From Siphonobacter aquaeclarae (GTDB lineage Bacteria; Bacteroidota; Bacteroidia; Cytophagales; Spirosomataceae): a stretch of 64,000 nucleotides of DNA. The notes beneath the pieces were generated by a model. It saw only the letters and a list, made by a program, of their open reading frames with translations, did not search any database and was not told where the DNA came from. Shown in pieces: positions 8,764-16,942 of the stretch. Position numbers and translations under genes: made by a program. Numbering within the stretch: the stretch's first letter is position 1; the number at the start of each line of letters is the position of its first letter. The stretch is from NCBI RefSeq assembly GCF_900103285.1, contig NZ_FNGS01000001.1, positions 861,515 to 925,514 of the forward strand, given 5' to 3'.

Positions 8764-9432
8764 TTACGGCCGCATAAACAATGTATCCTGTACGTCCGGA
8801 TTTAGTTTGACAACGTGTACCGTTGCCTTTCCTTTCGGTTTTTCATTTTCCGTTTCGAAGGCAAAAGGAATACCTTCTATCTGGCGGTAATCCGAGAGTT
8901 CGGATTCGATGTAATCGTTTTTGATGGCTTTGATGAGATAGGTGCCGGCGTCGACAAATACGTCGGTCGCTTCGTTATCCTTGTCTGTTACTTTCAGGTG
9001 AAATACGTCGGTTTTATCCAGCGTTTCTTTCCCGATTAACTCCACTTTTTCTCCCTGCAAACGGGCGCCGTATAACGGCCCGAACGGATTCAGACCAGCC
9101 ACCAACTGCTTGTGTTCTTTTTCCTTTACTTTCTTCGGCGGATTGGAACCGATTACCTCCCAGGATTCTTCGGGGGTTACGGTAATGGTTGTCTTTATAC
9201 CCAAAAGACTGAATTCGGTAAAAGAAGCTTTTCCTACCCGGACGGTTACCGAAGCAGGAATTTTCAGCAGTTTGACTTTCGCTGTCCGTTCGAAATAAAC
9301 GGTTTTAACAGCAGCCAGTTTTCCGGCGCCGCCGAGGGCAGCGATATGCTTGTCGAGAATCTCGTCGGCCGTCTGTGAAAAGGCCGGAGCAGCCAGCAAC
9401 AGCAGGAAAAAGGTGGCGGGTTTGAGACGCAT
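8764..9432 (-). CDS. Secreted LolA-like (outer-membrane lipoprotein-sorting-like) protein
   Basis: This 222-residue protein has a Sec signal peptide (MRLKPATFFLLLLAAPAFSQ). After it comes ADEILDKHIAALGGAGKLAAVKT, the usual start of the LolA-like periplasmic beta-fold family in Bacteroidota, and then alternating beta-strands to about residue 210. True LolA carries lipoproteins; these relatives are uncharacterised and need not do so. It is monocistronic: a terminator follows it and a 600-base AT-rich spacer lies upstream. Its place next to the SusCD block is probably incidental. Confidence 0.65.
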   Translation of the reverse strand: MRLKPATFFLLLLAAPAFSQTADEILDKHIAALGGAGKLAAVKTVYFERTAKVKLLKIPASVTVRVGKASFTEFSLLGIKTTITVTPEESWEVIGSNPPKKVKEKEHKQLVAGLNPFGPLYGARLQGEKVELIGKETLDKTDVFHLKVTDKDNEATDVFVDAGTYLIKAIKNDYIESELSDYRQIEGIPFAFETENEKPKGKATVHVVKLNPDVQDTLFMRP

Positions 9433-9848
9433 GGCGGGTTATTTTGTTGACTGAGGTGAACGTCAAAGCTATACGTTAATCCGTCTTCTTCCAACCGAAA
9501 ACCGACTGATTTTCAGAAAATCAGCCTTACTTTTCTACCTCTTTCCGGCTGAAAAATTATCGTTCTATTCTTCGTTTTGAATCGCCCGGACAAACGTAAT
9601 ACTACTCATTCAGGCAACAACTGATGCCATCCATGTTAAGTAAAATACAGAATATACTTATTCGGGTTTTTCTGAAATAATTAAATAGATTATCGTAATA
9701 ACTCCGAATGTATTTGGTTATTTCAATACATAAATCCGATCAATTCACCTGGTTGATACTCCTTTCTTCTGTATTATTATCAAATAACAGTATTAGATTT
9801 TTTATCTATTTTATCTCCTGTCTTTATTTTACAAAGTCATAAAAATAC

Positions 9849-9856
9849 TACATTTG
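9849..9856 (+). promoter_or_regulatory. Bacteroidota -7 promoter box (TACATTTG)
   Basis: Exact match to TAnnTTTG at the edge of the AT-rich spacer. No good TTG box was found at the proper distance. If used, it gives the 10052 gene a leader of about 190 bases. Confidence 0.5.
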
Positions 9857-9979
9857 CAATACTCTTTATGAAGGAGTGTTTTTGACTCTTTCCGCCTGTC
9901 TGTATCGCTTTTCACCGGTTCGCCTCCGGTACGTTTCCCGCCTGATTTATCACCGCCCTTCCGCCAGGAACATGCTGAT

Positions 9980-9994
9980 CCGGACATTGTCCGG
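9980..9994. promoter_or_regulatory. 15-base perfect palindrome in the leader of the T9SS protein gene
   Basis: CCGGACA-T-TGTCCGG has perfect 7-base arms around one base, 57 bases before the start codon. It could be an operator or a tight RNA hairpin; the sequence alone does not decide. Confidence 0.35.
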
Positions 9995-10051
9995 ACCGGT
10001 CTTATATGCTTTTCCGCCTTTTCAACTGTATCCATTTTAATAGCACTATGC

Positions 10052-13000
10052 ATGAACAACCCGTGTACCTTTCGACAAAAACTCTGCCTGCTCTTTTTCT
10101 TCGCTTCTCTGTTTCCTGTGTTTCAGAGTCATGCGCAATGCCCTGCTCCGCAGTACGCCGGTAACGTTACCGTTACACAGGTCACCTGCCCGGGGAACGG
10201 CAAGATTGAGGTGAGCCTCGTCAGCCCGGCTGTAACCGCGCCGGACGTCTACCAATTTGCCCTGTTTACAGCCGATGGCCAGGAAGTTAAATCCTGGCAA
10301 AGCGATAGCACCCTGCGTAACCTGGATCCGGGCTCCTATTATGTGTATGTCCGTCGGGTATGCGCCTCGGGAGTCAGCGATACGCTTCGGCTCTATGCTT
10401 CCCTGGTATCCCTGTACCGGCCGGTCCAGTTGTATGGCGTCTATCCCAGCAACGCGATCAATTGCTGCAACGGGAACATTTACGTCGACGCGTTCGAACT
10501 GTCGGCCATTTCCCTGGTCAACAGCCTGAATGCGCCGGATATTCCGGCCAACTATGTCCGGCCGAAGCAAACGAATGATCCGCAGTTCCTCAATCTCTGC
10601 GCCGGAACGTACTATGTGCGGATTTACGATGCCTGCGACAACTACATCACCCGATCTGTTGATATCGGCCTGGAGACCCGGACGTATACGGCCTCCGATA
10701 TTTCCCGGCGACGTATTTCCTGCGATACGCTGCAGTTTGATTACCAGATCAGCAATACTGCTTTCCCCGGAACCACCTGGATCGAGTGGCCCGACGGTAC
10801 CGCCGATACCTCCCGGGCCATCTACAACAGCACGCAATACGGGCAGGTCAGCGCCCACCTCAGCAAACTGAGTACGGCATACAATCCGGCGCTTCCGTTT
10901 CCGTCGTCAGTACCGGCCTGGCCCGTTTCGGTCAAAATCGGCTTCCGGGACGATTGCGGTACTGTTACCCGATACGACCGCCAGATCGCTGAACCCGGTG
11001 TTCTTCAGGCACGTATCGAACAGTACGACGGAACCCGCTGCGACAGCGTCACGTACATGGTTTACCTGTCAAACGGCCCGTGGGGGCAGTTTACGTCCTG
11101 GGCCTATACCGGCAAAAACGTTACCTATTCCGTTGACGGAGGCGCCACCTGGGCTCCGCTTGAAAACGCCGCCGGCACCAATCGCTTTACGGTACAGCGC
11201 GGACAGACATACAACGTCCTTTTTGCTTTCTGCGGCGATACCCTGTCGCAGACGCTCACCGTTCCCGACGCACCGCCGTTCCTCGTCTCAGCGGCTCAAC
11301 TCCGCGGAACAGGCTGTGAAGCAGACATTTATGCCGGAGCGGCCAATCCGACAGGAACCCTGAAAGTCGAGATGATCCAGGCGCCTGCCGGGGTCAGCCC
11401 GTTCCCGACCGGTACGCCGACAACGCCCGGCAGCAGTACCTACGTCTTCAAAAACCTGCCGTTTGGCACCTATACTTTCCGGATTACCGACAGCAGCGCC
11501 AATTGTTTCCGCAGCGAAGAAGTCAGCGCAACCCTGCAGCAGGTTCCCCTCGGAATCAAGCTCCGGGCAGAAAACGTGCTGGCCTGCAAGGACCGCGCCC
11601 GCATCGGCTTTTATCCTACCGGAAACGGCGGTAATACGATTTCGGACGACCGGCCGATGATCGTCAAAGTACTGCAGCAACCGGCAGGCGCAGGCATTCC
11701 GGCAACGTTTACCGTTACCGACTGGCATGAAGGCGTCTATTTCCCCGGGCAGCTTCAGAATATCATTCCCGGCGATTATGCCTTTGAATTTCTGGATACA
11801 ACCGGCGCCTGCCCCCGCACTACTTCGGCTTCTATCACCATTCCTCCGGATCTGATGCTGAACACTGATTTTTCGGTTACCTATACCTGTGACGGCAAGG
11901 CCCGGGTTACGACGGCTTCCGGTTACCAGTACCTCTCCGAGTTCGGTCAGCGGTATGTACAACCTTTTCAGGGTTATCCGACGATCTCATTCGTGACGCC
12001 TTCCGGTACGGTATTGACGCCCATGCGGACCGGTATGAGTTACAATTTTCCGACTGGACAGACGACTTACGAGTTTTCAGGACTCACAGCACAAACCTAT
12101 ACCATACGCCTGCAACTGCCCGAGTCGGATACCCTCCAGCCGGGATGCTCGGCGACGGAAAAAGTCGTTACCCTTGGCGTGTCTCCCCTGACGCTCAACG
12201 GCGCCCGCTTCCTCGCCGGATGTGCCGGTTCTGCGCAGTCTGCCACGCTGACGGCCCCGGCTCAGGGCGGTTCCGGTGCCTATACCTACTCGCTCTACCA
12301 GGGCAGCGTCGCGGCGGGTAATCTCGTCGCCGGACCGCAGGCTTCCTCCATCTTCAACAACCTGAATGCCAATACAGTATATGTGGTGGAAGTAACGGAT
12401 GAATGCGGATCGGCAACGCGCCTGACGACGTCAACCGCCGAAGCCGGTATTCCGGTATTTGCCTCGTCCAGTCAGGTATGCCCGGGGGAAAACGTTACGC
12501 TTTCCGTAGATGCCATCCCCGGCGCTACTTATCAGTGGACGAAAAACGGTACAGTACTCGCCGGCCAGAATGCGAATCAGCTTTCACTGCCGGCAGTTCA
12601 GTATCCTGCGGACACCGGCAGCTACCAGGTGACGATTACCTTCGGCAGCTGTGTTCTGCTCAGCAATACCTCCCGCCTGACGATCAATTGTACCCCGACG
12701 CCCGTCGTTCTGATCGGTTTCACGGCGGTAAACGACGGAAATCAGGCCCGGCTCGACTGGAGTACATCCTCCGAAACCAAAAACCTCGGCTTTGATATTC
12801 AGCGGAGTATCGATGGAAAGATCTGGGAGCGGCTCGGCTTCGTTGCCAGTCAGGCTACCGGCGGGAGTACCAACCGGCCCCTTAAGTACACCTACCGCGA
12901 CGCGCAGGTAGTCGCACCAACCCAGTACTACCGGCTCAAGCAAATTGACCTGGACGGGAAGACGGAATTTTCTGCAGCGAGAAGCGTTGCCTTCAGCAGT

Positions 13001-13231
13001 CTGGCGTGGCAGGTGTATCCCAACCCGGCATCCCGCGTGATTGTGCTGCATCGTGTATCGGCGGGTGCGCGGGTAACCGTGACCGACGTCAACGGCCGGG
13101 AATTCCATTCAGGCGAGCAGGCTGCGGAAGGTACCTACCGGATCGAACGGGTACCGGTTGGTCTGTACCTGCTCACGGTGCGGGAAGTCACCGGCGGCAG
13201 CCGCTCTGAAAAAGTCTTCGTCACCCACTGA
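10052..13231 (+). CDS. Large secreted surface protein with T9SS C-terminal sorting domain
   Basis: This 1059-residue protein has a signal peptide (to about residue 28, FASLFPVFQSHAQ). A long series of Cys-containing beta-sandwich modules follows (about 30-790), then an Ig-like module (about 800-875, VCPGENVTLSVDAIPGATYQW), a fibronectin-like module (about 885-980, LIGFTAVNDGNQARLDWST) and a type-A sorting domain from about 983 (WQVYPNPASR...VTDVNGRE...GLYLLTV). The last domain sends proteins through the type IX secretion system to the cell surface. The role is probably adhesion or matrix; no catalytic motif was seen. A strong terminator follows the stop. Confidence 0.88.
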   Translation: MNNPCTFRQKLCLLFFFASLFPVFQSHAQCPAPQYAGNVTVTQVTCPGNGKIEVSLVSPAVTAPDVYQFALFTADGQEVKSWQSDSTLRNLDPGSYYVYVRRVCASGVSDTLRLYASLVSLYRPVQLYGVYPSNAINCCNGNIYVDAFELSAISLVNSLNAPDIPANYVRPKQTNDPQFLNLCAGTYYVRIYDACDNYITRSVDIGLETRTYTASDISRRRISCDTLQFDYQISNTAFPGTTWIEWPDGTADTSRAIYNSTQYGQVSAHLSKLSTAYNPALPFPSSVPAWPVSVKIGFRDDCGTVTRYDRQIAEPGVLQARIEQYDGTRCDSVTYMVYLSNGPWGQFTSWAYTGKNVTYSVDGGATWAPLENAAGTNRFTVQRGQTYNVLFAFCGDTLSQTLTVPDAPPFLVSAAQLRGTGCEADIYAGAANPTGTLKVEMIQAPAGVSPFPTGTPTTPGSSTYVFKNLPFGTYTFRITDSSANCFRSEEVSATLQQVPLGIKLRAENVLACKDRARIGFYPTGNGGNTISDDRPMIVKVLQQPAGAGIPATFTVTDWHEGVYFPGQLQNIIPGDYAFEFLDTTGACPRTTSASITIPPDLMLNTDFSVTYTCDGKARVTTASGYQYLSEFGQRYVQPFQGYPTISFVTPSGTVLTPMRTGMSYNFPTGQTTYEFSGLTAQTYTIRLQLPESDTLQPGCSATEKVVTLGVSPLTLNGARFLAGCAGSAQSATLTAPAQGGSGAYTYSLYQGSVAAGNLVAGPQASSIFNNLNANTVYVVEVTDECGSATRLTTSTAEAGIPVFASSSQVCPGENVTLSVDAIPGATYQWTKNGTVLAGQNANQLSLPAVQYPADTGSYQVTITFGSCVLLSNTSRLTINCTPTPVVLIGFTAVNDGNQARLDWSTSSETKNLGFDIQRSIDGKIWERLGFVASQATGGSTNRPLKYTYRDAQVVAPTQYYRLKQIDLDGKTEFSAARSVAFSSLAWQVYPNPASRVIVLHRVSAGARVTVTDVNGREFHSGEQAAEGTYRIERVPVGLYLLTVREVTGGSRSEKVFVTH

Positions 13232-13250
13232 TACGGTCTGTGCCGGAAGC

Positions 13251-13290
13251 AAAACGTCCCCGGAATGTATGTTCCGGGGACGTTTCTTTT
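13251..13290. terminator. Bidirectional Rho-independent terminator between convergent genes
   Basis: The stem AACGTCCCCGGAA / TTCCGGGGACGTT with a 6-base loop is flanked by A on the left and CTTTT on the right. It serves both the T9SS gene and the minus-strand gene that ends at 13298. Confidence 0.85.
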
Positions 13291-13297
13291 ATGAAGT

Positions 13298-13939
13298 CTA
13301 TTTTTTCCGCTCGATCGTCAGATTCGCGAATTTCCCACCCGATTGATTTCCGACCCAGAGGCCGATACCTCCCGATTTTTCGTGCAATAACCGCGGAACA
13401 GTCAGGCTCGGACTCGTTGCACGGTCGACAAAAACACGTACCTCCTTCTCCCCTACTTCGATCCGGGCATGAAACCAGGCGTTCGGGTCAGGCGCGGGAT
13501 TCGCTGCTTTTTCAAATTCTCCGGGACGATTCGTCCGCAGCACATCCCAATCATACTGTGGCAGGGCAATGTATTGTACCGCATGGATTTTCCGGACAGG
13601 GTCGGTCGCCCGGAAATTAAACGGCCGGAAATAGATCGCTTCGTAATGTGTCGAATCCTGTACATGAAATGCCACACCGACGAAGCTCCGTTGCAGACGG
13701 TCGTTTCCCTGAATATCCAGCTCGATCGTACCTTCGCCAAAGGTTTCGCCGGATAGCCAGATCGCTCCGGCGTTGGGTTGTTCGTTGAGTTGAAGACCCG
13801 TCCGGTCGTTTTCGGTGAATACGGCGGCCGTGCGGTTATACGCCTGGGTCGCTCCTTTTCGTTGAAGATCGGCCAGGGAATACGATTGCTGAGCAAGTAC
13901 GGGTGTCGAAAACAGAAGCAGGAACAGCAGGTTTCGCAT
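13298..13939 (-). CDS. Secreted concanavalin-fold (DUF1080/LamG-like) protein
   Basis: This 213-residue protein has a short signal peptide (MRNLLFLLLFSTPVLAQ). The rest is a single beta-sandwich with concanavalin-like signatures: an early LSGETFGEGTIELDIQG strand pair, FVGVAFHVQDSTHYEAIYFRPFNF, the late AWFHARIEVGEKEVRVFVD and the terminal GGIGLWVGNQSGGKFANLTI. This fold binds or cleaves carbohydrate; no confirmed catalytic residues can be named. It is divergent from the membrane regulator at 14053 across 113 bases, and that regulator's outer domain looks like the same fold. The pair may therefore be a sensor and its effector. Confidence 0.7.
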   Translation of the reverse strand: MRNLLFLLLFSTPVLAQQSYSLADLQRKGATQAYNRTAAVFTENDRTGLQLNEQPNAGAIWLSGETFGEGTIELDIQGNDRLQRSFVGVAFHVQDSTHYEAIYFRPFNFRATDPVRKIHAVQYIALPQYDWDVLRTNRPGEFEKAANPAPDPNAWFHARIEVGEKEVRVFVDRATSPSLTVPRLLHEKSGGIGLWVGNQSGGKFANLTIERKK

Positions 13940-14052
13940 GGTAGTTTCTTTGTTTTACTTTTACGTGGGACGAATATCGCCGACTATTCCGCATACCGTG
14001 CATACAAGGCTGTTCAAGTTCGTTCATAAATCTATTTACCTGACTATCAATC

Positions 14053-15315
14053 ATGTCTACGCCTCCAACCGACAAAGATCTGCTGCAAAAATGCCGGCTC
14101 GAAATCGAGGCGAAACTTGGCTGGGGTGATCCGCAGGCCTGGACAAGTCAGGACTTTGAACTGCTCAGCGAACGTATTTTAACCGATACCCGCATCCGGA
14201 TCAGCGTCAGCACGCTCAAACGTATCTGGGGCCGCGCCAGCTATACCAGCGAACCCAATACCGCCACGCTGAATGCCCTTGCCGGTTTTCTTTCCTACGA
14301 CAGCTGGCGAGCCTACCGGCAGGCGGCGGCGGGAGTTGTTTCACCTTCGCCGGAAGAACCGAAACCGGCGGTACGTTCCGCCCGTTTTCCTTTCTATGGC
14401 CTCGGACTGGCAGGCTTGCTGCTGGGTGTTTTCTATTTTGTCCGCCCGGCAGAAGCACCCGATCCGGATCAGTTTTCGTTTGACAGCCGGCCCGTTGTCA
14501 AAGGCATACCCAATTCCGTCATCTTCCGGTATGATGCTTCGAAATCCGACGCCGATTCGGTCTTTATTCAGCAGTCGTGGGACGACCGCCGGCGCGCCCG
14601 CGTCTCCAAAAACCAGCACGAACATACTTCCATCTACTATTCGCCGGGGTATTTCCGGGCGAAGCTCATCGTCGGAAACCGCGTCGTGAAAGAGCATGAT
14701 CTTCTCGTTCCGACAGACGGCTGGCTGCCACTCGTCATACAGGAACCTGTACCGGTGTATTTCCGGTCGGAGGAGGCCGTCAGCGATTCAGTCATGCGGC
14801 TGCCCGCTTCACTTATTGAGAAAAAGGGAATTCCTCTTCAGCCGCAGACACCGTGGACGAGCTACTATTATGTGAAAGATTTTCAGGGAGTTAAATCGGA
14901 TGCGTTCCGGTTTGAGACCGAACTGCGGCACGAGTTCGGGGAAGGTTCGGCTGCCTGCCGGAAGATGCAGGTGCTGTTGCTGACGACCGACGGCGTTTAC
15001 CTTGTGCCGCTGTCAGCGCCGGGCTGCATCGCCGATTTGTCGGTGATGCTCCGGAACGAATTGGTATCGGGAAGAGATACGGACCTGTCTGCGTTCGGAA
15101 TTGATTCAGCCGGATGGACGCGGCTGGTATTGGAGGGCAAAAACGGGCAGCTGCGCATCCTGGTCAACGGGCGTGAGGCCCTGCGCCGGCCCGCGGCGAA
15201 AGACCCGGCGCGGATCGTCGGGATGGTCTACCAGTTTCAGGGAACCGGCGCCATCCGGAATGTGGCACTCTACGCGGGCGATACGCCTGTTTTTACTTCT
15301 CTGAAAGGGCAATAA
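14053..15315 (+). CDS. Membrane-anchored HTH protein with extracytoplasmic beta-sandwich sensor domain
   Basis: This 420-residue protein joins a cytoplasmic DNA-binding-like segment (about 8-85; ISVSTLKRIWG followed by NTATLNALAGFLSYDSWRAY, a helix-turn-helix pattern seen in many Bacteroidota proteins of unknown role), one membrane helix (about 113-131), a PKD/Ig-like domain (about 140-225) and a concanavalin/LamG-like domain (about 240-415, WTRLVLEGKNGQLRILVNGRE). The order suggests a one-component regulator that senses a ligand outside and binds DNA inside, as in ToxR-like systems; this is inference. Its last 23 bases overlap the 3' end of the arsR-type gene on the other strand. The likely target is the divergent gene 13298-13939. 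Confidence 0.7.
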   Translation: MSTPPTDKDLLQKCRLEIEAKLGWGDPQAWTSQDFELLSERILTDTRIRISVSTLKRIWGRASYTSEPNTATLNALAGFLSYDSWRAYRQAAAGVVSPSPEEPKPAVRSARFPFYGLGLAGLLLGVFYFVRPAEAPDPDQFSFDSRPVVKGIPNSVIFRYDASKSDADSVFIQQSWDDRRRARVSKNQHEHTSIYYSPGYFRAKLIVGNRVVKEHDLLVPTDGWLPLVIQEPVPVYFRSEEAVSDSVMRLPASLIEKKGIPLQPQTPWTSYYYVKDFQGVKSDAFRFETELRHEFGEGSAACRKMQVLLLTTDGVYLVPLSAPGCIADLSVMLRNELVSGRDTDLSAFGIDSAGWTRLVLEGKNGQLRILVNGREALRRPAAKDPARIVGMVYQFQGTGAIRNVALYAGDTPVFTSLKGQ

Positions 15316-15631
15316 TCGCCTCGTCTTCCTTCGCCGCTTCGAGTACCGCTGCGAGCAGACCCGGAAACTTCGCCTCGATTTCATCCTTGCGGAGCGAGGT
15401 CAGGCTCTGCGTGCCTTCTGTACGCACGCGGATCAATCCCGACTCCCGCAAAACACGGATGTGGTGAGACATGGTCGACTTGGCGACGGGCGTCGGAATC
15501 GCGCCGCAACGCTGCTCACACAACTGTTCGGCCAGACAACGGACAAAATTCAGACGGACCGGATCACTCAACGCATGCAGGACGCACGTCAGGTTAATCT
15601 GATCCGCTGTCGGATGCGGATACTGTTTCAT
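15293..15631 (-). CDS. ArsR/SmtB-family winged-helix repressor
   Basis: This 112-residue protein is typical of the family: an N-terminal helix pair (LTCVLHALSDPVRLNFVRCLAEQL), a helix-turn-helix with recognition helix about 48-62 (VAKSTMSHHIRVLRESGLI) and a wing (RVRTEGTQSLTSL). It has four cysteines (16, 32, 38, 42) but not the classical ELCVCDL metal site, so a thiol, oxidant or other signal is possible. It is divergent from the RND efflux operon and probably represses it through dyads in the 190-base spacer. The 3' end overlaps the preceding convergent gene by 23 bases. Confidence 0.9.
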   Translation of the reverse strand: MKQYPHPTADQINLTCVLHALSDPVRLNFVRCLAEQLCEQRCGAIPTPVAKSTMSHHIRVLRESGLIRVRTEGTQSLTSLRKDEIEAKFPGLLAAVLEAAKEDEAIIALSEK

Positions 15632-15750
15632 ACGCTACTCACGCTCATTTTCAAGCGCTTACCTTCTGTATACAATCGGACTGACGAAGAATAACGTCCG
15701 GCCCTTCAAAAAAAATTCATCACAGGAGAAACCATTTGCAAATCGATATA

Positions 15751-15776
15751 GTTCGATAGTCATAGAACATTCGAAT
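15751..15776. promoter_or_regulatory. Candidate ArsR-type operator dyads
   Basis: Bases 15751-15768 read GTTCgATagtcATaGAAC, an 18-base imperfect dyad with arms GTTCnAT/ATnGAAC. The adjoining 15769-15776 is the perfect palindrome ATTCGAAT. They lie 45-70 bases before the adaptor gene, where a repressor would block polymerase. Confidence 0.5.
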
Positions 15777-15820
15777 ATTGTCATTTCCTCAACGTTCTAT
15801 TTTTCTAAAACAATAATACT

Positions 15821-16927
15821 ATGAATTCTTTTTCCGCACGAACGGTTTTGGCCGGGACCGGTATTTTACTGGCCGGGAGCCTCTTGTTCGCTCCCAAATT
15901 GTTCTCCTCAGGGCCGGAAAAGAAAACTCCGGGAGACGCACCGGGTGCCGGCGCACCGCGTGCCGCCGCACCGGGTGCCGCCGATAACCGCGTTGCCTCC
16001 GATCTGTATGTGATCCGGGCGACCATCATCGACGACGCCCTGCAAACCACCGGTACGCTTAACGCCAGCCAGGAAGTCGACCTGGTCAGCGAAGTACCCC
16101 GCAAACTGACCGGTATTCTCGTCCGCGAAGGCAGTACCGTCCGCCAGGGAGCGCTGCTTTTCAAACTTGACGACGCCGATCTGCTCGCCCGCAAGAAAAA
16201 ACTCCAGCTTCAGGAAAAACTGGCGGTGCTGGATGAAAAGCGCTTCCGGGAACTGCTCGCCACCGAGTCGGTCAACCAGCAGGAATACGACCAGGTACTG
16301 ACTCATTTACAGGTACTTCAGGCTGAAATCGAAGCCGTAAACGTAGACCTCGCGAAGACCGAAATCCGCGCGCCGTTTTCCGGCAAAGTAGGGTTGAAGA
16401 AGGTGGACATCGGCGCCTATGTGACGCCCAGTACGGTTCTGACCACGCTTCACGACGTCAGTCGCCTCGAAATCCGATTCACCGTACCCGAGCGGTATGC
16501 GTCGATCGTACAGGTCGGCCAGCCAATCCGGTTCCAGACCGAAACCAGTAACCTGCCTTTTGAAGCCCGCGTCACGGCCGTTGAGCCCAAAACCGATCTT
16601 CATACCCGCAGTCTTCTCGTCAAAGCCATGACATCGGGCGTATCCGGTAAACTCGTTGCCGGTACCTCCGCTAAAATCGAAGTACCCGTTCACCGCACCG
16701 GCGACGGCATTCTGATCCCGACCCAGGCCCTCGTTCCGACGCCTCAGGGCTATGCGGTGATCGTTCTCAAACAAGGCCTCGCGGCACAACGGGACGTCAA
16801 AACCGGAAACCGGACCAAGCGTCTGGTGCAAATTCTCGACGGTTTGTCCATCGGCGATACCGTCGTCACTACCAATCTCCTCCGGATTGCTCCCGGCGTG
16901 CCTGTTAAAGCCGCCACCATCGAATAA
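15821..16927 (+). CDS. RND efflux periplasmic adaptor (membrane fusion protein, HlyD/MexE type)
   Basis: This 368-residue protein has an N-terminal membrane anchor (about 8-28, no lipobox), an Ala/Gly/Pro-rich linker, a lipoyl-like half (DLVSEVPRKLTGILVREGSTVRQGALLFKLD), a coiled-coil hairpin (about 118-172), the second lipoyl half (TEIRAPFSGKVGLKKVDIGAYV) and beta-barrel and membrane-proximal domains. It links the inner-membrane pump to the TolC channel. It is the first gene of a three-gene operon, 15 bases before the pump gene, and probably under the control of the divergent ArsR-type repressor. Confidence 0.94.
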   Translation: MNSFSARTVLAGTGILLAGSLLFAPKLFSSGPEKKTPGDAPGAGAPRAAAPGAADNRVASDLYVIRATIIDDALQTTGTLNASQEVDLVSEVPRKLTGILVREGSTVRQGALLFKLDDADLLARKKKLQLQEKLAVLDEKRFRELLATESVNQQEYDQVLTHLQVLQAEIEAVNVDLAKTEIRAPFSGKVGLKKVDIGAYVTPSTVLTTLHDVSRLEIRFTVPERYASIVQVGQPIRFQTETSNLPFEARVTAVEPKTDLHTRSLLVKAMTSGVSGKLVAGTSAKIEVPVHRTGDGILIPTQALVPTPQGYAVIVLKQGLAAQRDVKTGNRTKRLVQILDGLSIGDTVVTTNLLRIAPGVPVKAATIE

Positions 16928-16942
16928 CAGACGTATATCCAC

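Larger units (their letters stand above)
9433..10051. other. AT-rich intergenic region between divergent genes
   Basis: About 620 bases without a credible gene. Bases 9540-9860 are very AT-rich, and 9870-10051 return to normal GC and probably form the leader of the downstream gene. It holds a promoter-like box at 9849-9856 and a palindrome at 9980-9994. Confidence 0.7.

Noticed and set aside
9829-10059. Small minus-strand open frame in the AT-rich spacer
   Set aside because: It has no recognisable features and covers the leader and promoter box of the plus-strand T9SS gene.
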